A stretch of 64,000 nucleotides of DNA, taken from Streptomyces inusitatus. Its GTDB lineage: Bacteria; Actinomycetota; Actinomycetes; Streptomycetales; Streptomycetaceae. The notes beneath the pieces are model-generated. The model was not told where the DNA came from and ran no database searches. It worked only from the letters and a program-made list of their open reading frames with translations. The stretch lies in NCBI RefSeq assembly GCF_014651115.1, contig NZ_BMWG01000014.1, positions 95,703 to 159,702 on the forward strand, written 5' to 3'. The position numbers were made by a program, and so were the translations under genes. Position 1 is the stretch's first letter. Each line of letters begins with the position of its first letter. Below, in pieces: positions 1 through 7,433 of the stretch.

Positions 1-64
1 CGTCGGCGGCGAAGGGGGTGATCATGGCGCAGAGCGCCCGGCCGAAGGGGCGTGGTGTGGTCAT
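1..64 (-). CDS. dapA: 4-hydroxy-tetrahydrodipicolinate synthase (DapA-like), 5' end only
   Basis: Only the first 21 codons lie in the window; the rest is beyond base 1. The peptide starts MTTPRPFGRALCAMITPF, the usual N-terminus of actinobacterial DapA, which condenses pyruvate with aspartate semialdehyde in lysine/diaminopimelate synthesis. It is divergent from the SoxR-box gene to the right, with about 170 bp between the two starts. Homologues of this start also occur in other members of the DapA/NanA aldolase family, so the exact substrate is not certain from so short a piece. Confidence 0.7.
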   Translation of the reverse strand, partial: MTTPRPFGRALCAMITPFAAD

Positions 65-155
65 GACCGGAAGTCTCGGCCCTGCCAACCGTGAAGGTCC
101 ACTTAGTTCTGCTTCCCCTCATGGTCAAGCGATGCTGAAGGGTGGATCGACTCCC

Positions 156-186
156 TTGACCTCAAGTGAACTTGATGTCTGACGCT
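156..186 (+). promoter_or_regulatory. SoxR box within an overlong-spacer promoter
   Basis: A near-perfect inverted repeat, CCTCAAG-TGAA-CTTGATG (160-177), sits right behind a TTGACC -35 (156-161). A possible -10 (GACGCT, 181-186) would give a 19-bp spacer. A palindrome filling a 19-20 bp spacer is the hallmark of MerR-type SoxR activation, and the sequence matches the actinobacterial SoxR consensus with one arm mismatch. It lies 51 bp upstream of the monooxygenase-like gene. Confidence 0.75.
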
Positions 187-236
187 GGTGGCCGGTGGCG
201 CGCCGCAGGGGCGCGCCCGACCGGAGGGACCCCGCC

Positions 237-1001
237 ATGCCCGAGCCAGTGATCGTCCGTCCCGGCGCCCGCCCCGAGCTGAGCCGCCCCGACGCGGGCG
301 TCATCAAGGTCTCCACCTGGGATGTGGGCGACCCCGGGCGGCAGCGCGCCGCCCTGGACGCGATCGGGCGGGCCTGGCTCGGCCGCGACTGGCCGGACGG
401 CGGACTGCTCTCGTACACCGTTCACCTCGGCGAGGACGGCCGGACCCTGCTGCACTACTCGCAGTGGGCCGACGAGGACGCCTACCGGCGGTTCTTCGAC
501 GGCCCCCGGGATCGGAGGAACGCCGAGATCGACGCCGCCGTCCCCGGGATCAGGCGGCTCGCGCTCGACTCGTACGAGCTGTACCGCAGCCACACCTCCC
601 GCGAGGACGACCCCCGGGTGCCCGGCTGCGTCGTGATCGTGGAGGTCGAGTTCGAGGGCCCGGACCCGGAGCGGCAGCGGGGCTGGGTGGACACCGTTCT
701 GAGCGCGCTGGCCTCGGACCCGGCGACCGCGCCCGGCGGTGGTGCGCCGGACGGCGGCGGCGAGCGCGACCCCCGTACGGCCGGGATCTCCGGCTCCTTC
801 CACCTCGGCGCCGACGGCCGGCGGGTGCTCAACTACGCCGAGTGGGAGAGCGCCGAACTCCACCGCGCCGCCCTCGCGTCCCCGGGCTTCGGGATCGGCG
901 CGGCCACCGAGGAGTGGGAGCGCGTGGCGGGCTACCCCGGGGTGCGCGAGGGCCGGGTGAACCGGTACACGCCCGGACTGAGTCTCGGTCCGGGCGTGTG
1001 A
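237..1001 (+). CDS. antibiotic biosynthesis monooxygenase (ABM)-like protein, probable SoxR target
   Basis: 254 aa. ATG 237 is preceded by GGAGGGA. The protein is an internal duplication of a ferredoxin-like ABM fold: residues about 20-118, with LLHYSQWADEDAYRRF, and about 130-245, with VLNYAEWESAELHRA. This tandem form is typical of small cofactor-free quinone or polyketide oxygenases. The SoxR box upstream argues for induction by redox-active quinones or phenazines. From memory, S. coelicolor has a SoxR-controlled monooxygenase gene (SCO1909, ecaC) next to a dapA-like gene, as here. Whether it is catalytic is unknown. A hairpin terminator overlaps its last codons. Confidence 0.8.
   Translation: MPEPVIVRPGARPELSRPDAGVIKVSTWDVGDPGRQRAALDAIGRAWLGRDWPDGGLLSYTVHLGEDGRTLLHYSQWADEDAYRRFFDGPRDRRNAEIDAAVPGIRRLALDSYELYRSHTSREDDPRVPGCVVIVEVEFEGPDPERQRGWVDTVLSALASDPATAPGGGAPDGGGERDPRTAGISGSFHLGADGRRVLNYAEWESAELHRAALASPGFGIGAATEEWERVAGYPGVREGRVNRYTPGLSLGPGV
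967..999 (+). terminator. hairpin terminator overlapping the end of the ABM gene
   Basis: A perfect 12-bp stem (967-978 with 988-999) and a 9-nt loop. The stem overlaps the last codons and the stop of the upstream gene, and lies between convergent genes whose ends are 12 bp apart, so it may serve both strands. Confidence 0.7.
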
Positions 1002-1013
1002 CACGGATACGGA

Positions 1014-2870
1014 TCACGGGCGGAAGCGCAGCACCTGCGGGTCGTGGTCGCTGTTCTGGTCCGTGAACTCCGCGTTGATGTGGACGCTGTCGTAGCTGAA
1101 GTCGTCGATCGAGGGGCTGGTCAGTATCTGGTCCAGCACCTGGCTGTTGCCCTGGTAGACATAGGAGTAACGATCCGCCCTGGGCAGCGACTTCACCGCC
1201 GCGTACAGCGCGCCGCCCGCGGTCAGCTCCTTCGTCGTCGCCGAGAACTCAAAGTCGTTGATGTCGCCGACGACCAGCACGTCCGCGCGCCGGTCGGCCT
1301 TGAGCACCTCCTTGACGAAGGTGTTCACCGACCGGGCCTGCGCCACCCGCTGGACCTCGGAGGAACGGTTCGGCGGCTGGCGGTGGGAGGTGAGGGCCTC
1401 GTCGCCGCCCTTGGAGCCGAAGTGGTTGGCGATCACGACGACCGGGCGGCCCCGGAAGGTGAACTCGCCCGCGAGCGGCTTGCGGCTGGACTCCCAGGCG
1501 CTGTTCCCCGGGTCGATCCGGCCCGGGGAGAGCGTCAGGGCCGCCCGGCCCCGCTCCCGTACGACACCGGTCGCCGTGGTGGCGTCGCCGCCCGCGCGGT
1601 CGGTGAACGACACCCGCTCCGGGTTGAAGAGGAAGACCTGGCGGATGTTGCCGCCGGGCTGGCCGCCGTCCTTGTTGTTCTCCGGGGAGATCGAGCGCCA
1701 GTCGTACGCCGGGCCGCCCGCCGCGACGATCGCGTCCGTGAACTTCTTGACCGTCTTGTCGGCGGCGACCGTGCCGTCGTTCTTCGATCCGCTGTCGTCC
1801 TGGATCTCCTCCAGGGCCAGGATGTCCGGCGAGGCCAGATTCTCCACCACGGCCCTGCCCAGGGCGTCGAACTTCTCCTGGGGGTCGGACGGGTCCAGGT
1901 TCTCCACGTTGTATGTGGCCACCGCCAGCTCGCCACGCCGCTGCGGGCGGGTCTTCTCGGCCTGAAGACCCCGGTCGGCGACCGTGCCGAGGGTCCGCGC
2001 GACCAGCGTGTAACCGCCGTACTGACTGAAGTCGAGGGGGCCCTCGGTGCGGCCGGTCAGCACATCGCCGACGTTCGCCTTCGGGAAGGGCTGCTCGGCG
2101 GTCGGGATCAGCGACTGGATCTGGAGCCTGCCGGAGTTCTGGGAGGCGTACGAGCCGTACCGCGCGCCCCCGCGCACCGTGGGGTTCTCGTACGGCTTGA
2201 CCGTCACCCAGAGCGCGGAGAAGGAGTCGGTCGCGCCGACGATCCGGGAGGTGTCGACGCGGACGTTGACGCCCTCCAGGGACTCGTAGTGATCGAGGGC
2301 GTACGTCTTCGGCTTCAGCGGGAGCGCGTTGACGCTGCCGCCCGCCGCGGGGTCGCCGGGCGGGGCGTAGGCGGAGGGCACCGAGCGGGCGGAGACGGTG
2401 ACCGGGGCGGGCAGTTCGTTGCCCGCGGAGACCACGGTGACCGTCGGCCGGGTGATCTGGGTCAGCGACTGATTGCCGGAGGCCGTGCCGCCGGGGACGA
2501 ACTCGGTGACCGTGCCGGAGACCAGCACCTCGTCGCCGGTCTTCACCGGCGGGGTGGAGCCGGGGCCGGTGAAGACGAAGACGCCCTCGCTGGTCGCCGG
2601 GTCGGCGTCGGGGGCGCTGTCCTGGAACCAGAATCCGCGCGAGGAGCCGTAGCCCCGCACACCGGTGACGATGCCGGGGACGTCGGCGACCGGCTGACCG
2701 GCCAGCGGGGAGATCCGGGTGGCGCCCTGGATGTCATGGATCCGGACACCGGCCGCGGCGTCGCCCGCCGGCTCGGCCGACGCGGCGGAGCCGGTGAGCA
2801 GTCCGGCGGCGAGCGCGGAGGCGACGAGGGCCGCGAGGGCGGCGGTTCTCGGTACGGCGGAGGAAGGCAT
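1014..2870 (-). CDS. secreted endonuclease/exonuclease/phosphatase-fold nuclease
   Basis: 618 aa from ATG 2870, chosen because GGAGAA precedes it and it opens directly into a Sec signal peptide (residues 1-32, Ala-rich core ending SAASA). Residues about 45-330 form an OB-fold-like region (VPGIVTGVRGYG, GFWFQD) as in YhcR/ExeM extracellular nucleases. The C-terminal half carries the EEP catalytic motifs TYNVENLDPSD, LALEEIQDD, VIANHFGSKGG, VVGDINDFE and NSDHDP. It is therefore expected to degrade extracellular DNA or RNA. A promoter with TTGACA is visible upstream. The open frame extends 39 codons further upstream, but that part is not signal-like and lacks a ribosome site. Confidence 0.85.
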   Translation of the reverse strand: MPSSAVPRTAALAALVASALAAGLLTGSAASAEPAGDAAAGVRIHDIQGATRISPLAGQPVADVPGIVTGVRGYGSSRGFWFQDSAPDADPATSEGVFVFTGPGSTPPVKTGDEVLVSGTVTEFVPGGTASGNQSLTQITRPTVTVVSAGNELPAPVTVSARSVPSAYAPPGDPAAGGSVNALPLKPKTYALDHYESLEGVNVRVDTSRIVGATDSFSALWVTVKPYENPTVRGGARYGSYASQNSGRLQIQSLIPTAEQPFPKANVGDVLTGRTEGPLDFSQYGGYTLVARTLGTVADRGLQAEKTRPQRRGELAVATYNVENLDPSDPQEKFDALGRAVVENLASPDILALEEIQDDSGSKNDGTVAADKTVKKFTDAIVAAGGPAYDWRSISPENNKDGGQPGGNIRQVFLFNPERVSFTDRAGGDATTATGVVRERGRAALTLSPGRIDPGNSAWESSRKPLAGEFTFRGRPVVVIANHFGSKGGDEALTSHRQPPNRSSEVQRVAQARSVNTFVKEVLKADRRADVLVVGDINDFEFSATTKELTAGGALYAAVKSLPRADRYSYVYQGNSQVLDQILTSPSIDDFSYDSVHINAEFTDQNSDHDPQVLRFRP

Positions 2871-2957
2871 CGGGTTCTCCGGGATCGAGGTGGTGGGCCA
2901 CGGGGTGGGTGGTGCGCGCTCCGCGCGGTGTGGCGCGAAGACGGCTCTACGCGCGTC

Positions 2958-2987
2958 AATCTCTTGGCTGGGCGGTGGACTTGTCAA
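2958..2987 (-). promoter_or_regulatory. sigma70/HrdB-type promoter of the secreted nuclease
   Basis: On the minus strand, TTGACA (2987-2982) is followed after 18 nt by GAGATT (2963-2958). This predicts a start near 2951 and an 80-nt leader before ATG 2870. Confidence 0.5.
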
Positions 2988-3272
2988 GAGCGGCCGGATG
3001 TACGGCGGAAGGCGGGCGGCCGAAGAGCCGTGCGCGCCCGGCCTTCGGCGGCCGGCCGCCGCGGTGCGGGCGGTCGCGCCGGGCGTCCGGCCGGGCCCGC
3101 CCCGGGGGTGTCCGGTAAGCGTCCGACCGGGTGTCCGAGAACGTCGGCAGGGCGCCGGGGAAGCGCGACCGGGCGGCGAAACCCGGTGAAATGCGTCTAC
3201 GCTGGAGAGCGCTCAGAGGCCATGCCCACCCCCCTGTACGTCCCGATGTACGCCCCGAGGAGAAACAGCCAG
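2988..3272. other. intergenic region between divergent genes
   Basis: 285 bp between the promoter of the minus-strand nuclease and the plus-strand gene at 3273. It is very GC-rich with no convincing ORF. An in-frame ATG at 3222 could extend the downstream protein by 17 residues but has no ribosome site. No operator was recognised. Confidence 0.5.
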
Positions 3273-4715
3273 ATGCCCCAAGACGGTCCCTCCCTGCCGC
3301 CCGTACGGCTGCGCTCGGACGCGGAGCTGGCGCGGGACGCGCTCGCCGCCCCCCTGCTGACCAGGGCCGTGAGGCTCGCCCGCTGGGCGGGCCCCGGGAC
3401 GCTGGTGGACGCGGGCGGCGAACTGGCCGAGGAGCAACTGGCCGCCGCGGCCGAGGAGCTGGGCCTGGGGGCCGACGAGGACGGCCCGGCGTTCGCGAGC
3501 GAGGCCTGGCGCACCGCCGTCGACGCCGGACTGATCGAGGTCCGGGACCCGGAGGGGGACACCGGGCACGGCACGGCCGGCCCCGGCGAGAATCTCGCAC
3601 TGCTGATCTCCGGCGGCCCGCGGGACGTCCTCGCCGTCTGGCTGGAGGCGCTGGAGGCCGTCCACGCGGACGCCGTCGCCCCGCTGCTCGACGATCTGAC
3701 CGACGCGATCGGCGAGGACGGCGAGATCGACCTCGGGATGCTGGAGTGGGACCCCGAGGCGGAGGCGGAGTTCCTCGACGGGGTCCTCGGCAATCTGTAT
3801 CTGCTCACCGTCACCGACGGCGGCCCGGTCGAGCAGCCGGTGCCGCTCCCCGCGCTCGCCGCCTCGATGATCGTCCCCGACGACATGGGCGAGCCCACCG
3901 ACGACGTACTGGAGCAGGTCTCGGACGCGATGATGCGGCTGGACGACCAGTTCCGGCTGCTGGAGCCGATCGGACTGGTCGAGTACCAGCCGGTGGACGA
4001 CGCCCTGATGGCCGAGGACGACGAGGGCGGCCCGGTCGACGACGACGAGGACGTCTCCCGCTACGGACTGGTCCGGCTCACCCCCCTGGGGCTCTACGGG
4101 ATCAGGGCGCGGATGCTGGACGCGGGCATCGACGCGCCCGCCGTGGGAGAGCTGGCCGACAAGGGCGCCGACGCCCTCCTCGACGGGCTCGCCCACTACC
4201 CCGAGCAGGCCGCCCGCGCCGAGACGGAACAGTGGCTGGCCCGCCGCGAACCCGCCCCGGCCGCACACGAACTCCTCGCGGCGGCGCGCGGCGCGGACCC
4301 CGGCGGCCCGCTGCGGCGGCTGCTCTGCCAGCAGGCGCTGGCGCTGGTGGGCCCCCAGGCCGAGGCGGAGGTCCGCGCGGTGCTCGACGATCTCGAACTC
4401 GGCGGTCTCGCCCGGGTCTGGCTCGCCGAGCACGGTGCCGCCGATGTGCCCCCGCCGCCGGAGGCCATGATCTTCTGGCTCTCCGTCGACACCCTCGCCG
4501 CCCAGCTCGACGCGGACGGCGAGTCCGACGAACTCCGCGCCCTGGTCGAGGGCCTCACCGGGCAGCACACCGGCTTCTTCGAAGCCGCCTGGCGAGTCGA
4601 CCACCCGGCCACCGCCGACGTCCTGGAGGCCATGGGCCGCCTCCACCCCGACAAACGCGCCGCCAAGGAGGCCCGCAAGGCCGCCTTCAAGGCCCGCTCC
4701 CACCGCCCCGCCTGA
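3273..4715 (+). CDS. conserved Streptomyces protein of unknown function (paralogue 1)
   Basis: 480 aa. ATG 3273 has AGGAGA 9 nt upstream. I do not recognise a named domain. The protein is acidic in the middle, with a run of Asp/Glu near residues 248-262, has no signal peptide or membrane segment, and ends in a basic tail (KRAAKEARKAAFKAR). It is clearly homologous over its length to the gene at 38152-39609. Shared features are the N-terminal LTRAVRLARWA block, an RLTPLG motif after the acidic linker, AEVRAVL...WLAEHGAAD, and an FWLSVDTLA block near the end. A strong hairpin terminator follows. Function unknown. Confidence 0.8.
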   Translation: MPQDGPSLPPVRLRSDAELARDALAAPLLTRAVRLARWAGPGTLVDAGGELAEEQLAAAAEELGLGADEDGPAFASEAWRTAVDAGLIEVRDPEGDTGHGTAGPGENLALLISGGPRDVLAVWLEALEAVHADAVAPLLDDLTDAIGEDGEIDLGMLEWDPEAEAEFLDGVLGNLYLLTVTDGGPVEQPVPLPALAASMIVPDDMGEPTDDVLEQVSDAMMRLDDQFRLLEPIGLVEYQPVDDALMAEDDEGGPVDDDEDVSRYGLVRLTPLGLYGIRARMLDAGIDAPAVGELADKGADALLDGLAHYPEQAARAETEQWLARREPAPAAHELLAAARGADPGGPLRRLLCQQALALVGPQAEAEVRAVLDDLELGGLARVWLAEHGAADVPPPPEAMIFWLSVDTLAAQLDADGESDELRALVEGLTGQHTGFFEAAWRVDHPATADVLEAMGRLHPDKRAAKEARKAAFKARSHRPA

Positions 4716-4723
4716 GACGGGGA

Positions 4724-4762
4724 CCGAGGGCCCCCGCCCGGCTGGCCGGTCGGGGCCCTCGG
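4724..4762 (+). terminator. hairpin terminator
   Basis: Perfect 11-bp inverted repeat (4724-4734 with 4752-4762) and a 17-nt loop, 9 bp after the stop of the upstream gene. Confidence 0.75.
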
Positions 4763-4797
4763 CAGCCACGGCATTCAGCCCTGCGGGCGGCCGGGGG

Positions 4798-4845
4798 CCA
4801 CTCGCCTGGGAACTGCCGGATGAGCTTGACCCTCATGACTCCGCT
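4798..4845 (-). pseudogene. terD C-terminal gene fossil
   Basis: On the minus strand these 48 bases read SGVMRVKLIRQFPGEW. Twelve of 16 residues match the C-terminal TGVMMAKLIRQFSGEW of the intact TerD-family gene 2.7 kb away on the same strand (7434-8642). No other part of a TerD domain is recognisable on either side, so this is best read as the remnant of a deleted or recombined terD paralogue. Confidence 0.65.
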
Positions 4846-5213
4846 CCGGGCGGTCGGCCCCGGCGAGAACGATTCCGGCCCGGCGGCCGGGGCCGGGCCT
4901 CCCGGCCCCGTCCGCCGGCTCGCATCGCGCGCGCGGGTGACCGCCCACCCGCGCCCCCGACCGCGCACCGCGAAAACCGCCCAGGCCCCGGCCGCCCGGC
5001 GATCACCCCCCACTCCGGCGCGCTTTCGCGCGCCCGAGCGCATAACTCAAGCCACGCTCTGGCCAGTTTCACTCCTTTGGTGTTCAAAACCCTCGCTCAC
5101 GAGGGAGGAATCGTTTGCTCACCGTTCCCCGACGGTAACCAGGGCACCGGTCACCCGCCGGCCCCGAGCCATTCGTGCCCCTCAGGATCACCAGGTACCT
5201 CAGGAGAGACTCG
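4846..5213. other. intergenic region upstream of the PhoX-like gene
   Basis: 368 bp without a gene. It should hold the promoter of the PhoX-like gene. GGTCACCCGCC (5149-5159) and GCTCACCGTTC (5117-5127) resemble single PHO-box half units but are not in tandem register. Nothing else was recognised. Confidence 0.4.
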
Positions 5214-6659
5214 ATGCCGCTCACCCGCAGAGAATTCAGCAGGCAGTCCGCGCTCACCGGTGCGGGCGTCGCCCTCACCGGCGCCGTCGCGGCGCTCGCC
5301 ACCGCGCCAGGGGCGCTCGCCGCCGAGGATGTCACCGGGCGCGGTGGCGACGGCGACGGGCGCGAGCCCGGGTACGGCCCGCTGCTCCCCGATCCCGAGG
5401 GCCTGCTCGCGCTGCCCGCGGGCTTCTCGTACCGGGTCGTCACGCACAGCGGGGTGACCCGGCTGGAGTCCGGCGAGTTCACCCCCTCGCGCCACGACGG
5501 CACCGCCGCCTTCCCCGGCCCCCGGGGCGTCACCCTCCTCGTCGTCAACCATGAGCTGCGCGGCACCCGCGACCGCTGGCAGTACCCGGTGCCGCCGGCC
5601 GAGGGGCATGTCTACGACCCCGCCGCGTCCGGCGGCTGCACGGTGGTCGAGGTGCGCCCGGGCGGCGAGGCCGCCCAGTGGGTCGGCGTGGCCGGGACGT
5701 CCACCAACTGCGCCGGTGGCGGCACCCCCTGGGACACCTGGCTCACCTGCGAGGAGACCGAGGAACTCGCCGGCCAGAACGGGATGACCAAGGACCACGG
5801 CTATGTCTTCGAGGTCGACCCCTACGACCGCCGGGCCAACCGGGACCCCCGCCCGGTGAAGGCCTTCGGCCGCTTCGCCCACGAGGCCGTCGTCATCGAC
5901 CCCAGGAGCGGCCACGCCTACCTCACCGAGGACGCGGGCGCTCCGCACGGCCTCTTCTACCGCTGGGTGCCCCCGGAGGGCTTCCGGCACGGCCGCGGCA
6001 GGCTGCGCGGGCTGGCCGACGACGCCGGTACGCTCCAGGCGCCCCGCTGTTTCGACTCCGGGGGCCGCTTCGTCGACGACCTCTCCCGCGCCACCAGGAT
6101 CGGCACGGTCTACGGCGTGGACTGGACCGACGTACCCGACCGCGACGCCCGCACCACCCCCGTGCGGAAGCAGTTCGCCGACGGGGCCGTCACCCGGGGC
6201 CGCAAGCTCGAAGGCATGTGGTGGGGCGACGGCGGGGCCTACTTCGTCTCCTCGTACGCCCGCTCCGACAGCCCCGGCCCGCACTCCGGCCAGGTCTGGT
6301 TCTACCACCCGAGGCGGCGCACCCTCACCCTGAAGGTCCTGCTCGGAGCCGGGGACGACGCCACGAGGGGCGGCGACTACGACGGCCCCGACAACATCAC
6401 CGTCTCCCCGTACGGCGGGCTGATCATCGCCGAGGACGGCGAGGGCGCGCAGCACCTCTTCGGCGCGACCGACCGGGGGCGCACCTACCCGATAGCCCGC
6501 AACGAGCGGAACACAGGCACCGAGCAGCAGCCGAAGTACAGCGAGTTCGCCGGGGTGGTCTTCTCGCCCGACGGCGGGACGCTGTACGCGAACATGCAGA
6601 GCCCGGGCATCATGCTGGCGATCACCGGACCGTGGCGGCGGCACTCCCACCGCGACTGA
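5214..6659 (+). CDS. Tat-exported PhoX/DUF839 family phosphatase-like protein
   Basis: 481 aa. ATG 5214 follows AGGAGAG by 5 nt. The N-terminus has a twin-arginine signal (TRREFSRQSALTG, then a hydrophobic stretch ending PGALAA near residue 37). The mature part is a PhoX-like beta-propeller, with NHELRGT, WDTWLTCEETEE, KAFGRFAHEAV, LTEDAG, EGMWWGDG and the ending GTLYANMQSPG. PhoX enzymes are Ca/Fe-dependent alkaline phosphatases folded before export; many DUF839 members are unproven. A terminator follows directly. The DUF839 family call is firm; alkaline phosphatase activity is inferred. Confidence 0.88.
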   Translation: MPLTRREFSRQSALTGAGVALTGAVAALATAPGALAAEDVTGRGGDGDGREPGYGPLLPDPEGLLALPAGFSYRVVTHSGVTRLESGEFTPSRHDGTAAFPGPRGVTLLVVNHELRGTRDRWQYPVPPAEGHVYDPAASGGCTVVEVRPGGEAAQWVGVAGTSTNCAGGGTPWDTWLTCEETEELAGQNGMTKDHGYVFEVDPYDRRANRDPRPVKAFGRFAHEAVVIDPRSGHAYLTEDAGAPHGLFYRWVPPEGFRHGRGRLRGLADDAGTLQAPRCFDSGGRFVDDLSRATRIGTVYGVDWTDVPDRDARTTPVRKQFADGAVTRGRKLEGMWWGDGGAYFVSSYARSDSPGPHSGQVWFYHPRRRTLTLKVLLGAGDDATRGGDYDGPDNITVSPYGGLIIAEDGEGAQHLFGATDRGRTYPIARNERNTGTEQQPKYSEFAGVVFSPDGGTLYANMQSPGIMLAITGPWRRHSHRD

Positions 6660-6667
6660 CCCCCGCC

Positions 6668-6704
6668 CGGCGTTCCGGCCGGGACCTCTTCGCCCGGAAC
6701 GCCG
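6668..6704 (+). terminator. hairpin terminator after the PhoX-like gene
   Basis: Perfect 11-bp stem (6668-6678 with 6694-6704) and a 15-nt loop, 9 bp after the stop codon. Confidence 0.75.
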
Positions 6705-7127
6705 CGTCGCCCGATGGGGTGGCACGCGGGAGCGACCCGGCGGCCCCGGACCGGGCGGGCGCTCCCGCGCCCGAGTGCCGTGCGGCCACCGGACACGAAC
6801 GGCCCGGAGCGCGCGCGGCCCGGCGGTCCGAACGGAGGGAACGGCCATGGATCCGGTGTACGAGAAAGGCGGGCGGCCGGGATGACCGGCCTGGTCACCC
6901 ATGGCGGGATCGCGTCGGGCGGGGCGGTGCTCCGCACCCCTTCGAGAGGGTCTTCCGGGCCCGGCGCGCACCCCGTGCGGCTCTGAGCCGCACCTATTCT
7001 GAACTGGTGTTCAGTTGCCGTTCGCCTTGCGGGGACAGGCCCGTACGGCCCTGTTTCCGGTTGCGATCTGACCACGGTCTCACCCGGGCGTTGTCGCTTT
7101 GCGCCCGGAGAGACCATACTTCCAGTA
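6705..7127. other. intergenic region with two stem-loops and two tiny ORFs
   Basis: 423 bp. A 12-codon ORF (ATG 6847, after GGAGGGA) overlaps by ATGA a 34-codon ORF (6882-6986); neither is recognised and both may be spurious. A perfect 8-bp hairpin with a CTG loop (6975-6993) resembles a terminator. It is followed by the inverted repeat CTGAAC-TGGT-GTTCAG (6999-7014), which could be an operator for the gene at 7128. Confidence 0.4.
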
Positions 7128-7358
7128 ATGACGAAGTCAGCCGGATCCCGGCGCCACCTGCCGTCCAGTCCCTTCAACCGCAATGCCCCGGCAGCCCCGC
7201 CGATCGAACAGTGGGCGGTGGGCGACCGGGTATCACACGATCAATTCGGCCTGGGAAGGGTCATCGCGGTCGAGAACGACAACGCCGCGGTGCTCGTCGA
7301 CTTCTCCGGGCGGAAGGGCAGAATCCTCAGCCCTTTCGCCAAGCTGGCCAAGCTCTGA
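7128..7358 (+). CDS. small stand-alone UvrD/PcrA-tail (Tudor-like) domain protein
   Basis: 76 aa. Residues about 28-76 (WAVGDRVSHDQFGLGRVIAV... then AVLVDFSGRKG, ending LSPFAKLAKL) match the C-terminal Tudor-like domain of the helicases PcrA and UvrD, which in those proteins contacts RNA polymerase. Here it stands alone behind a 27-residue disordered, basic head. ATG 7128 is preceded by GGAG about 18 nt upstream. A strong bidirectional terminator separates it from the convergent TerD gene. A transcription-linked role is plausible but only inferred from the fold. Confidence 0.75.
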   Translation: MTKSAGSRRHLPSSPFNRNAPAAPPIEQWAVGDRVSHDQFGLGRVIAVENDNAAVLVDFSGRKGRILSPFAKLAKL

Positions 7359-7370
7359 GGACCAATCCCC

Positions 7371-7415
7371 CGCCGGGGCCCGCTGCCGAGATCCACAGGG
7401 CAGCGGGCCCCGGCG
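7371..7415. terminator. bidirectional hairpin terminator
   Basis: Perfect 17-bp stem (7371-7387 with 7399-7415) and an 11-nt loop, placed between convergent genes ending at 7358 (+) and 7434 (-). Confidence 0.85.
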
Positions 7416-7433
7416 CTCTGTCGGGGCGTCCGG

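Noticed and set aside
1044..3272. Long plus-strand frame extending the gene at 3273 upstream through the nuclease gene.
   Set aside because: It is antisense to the nuclease; the real gene starts at ATG 3273 with an RBS.
5117..5159. Two PHO-box-like half units upstream of the PhoX-like gene.
   Set aside because: The units are 32 bp apart instead of the tandem 11-bp register of PhoP sites, and one has several mismatches; the pit promoter shows what a good site looks like here.
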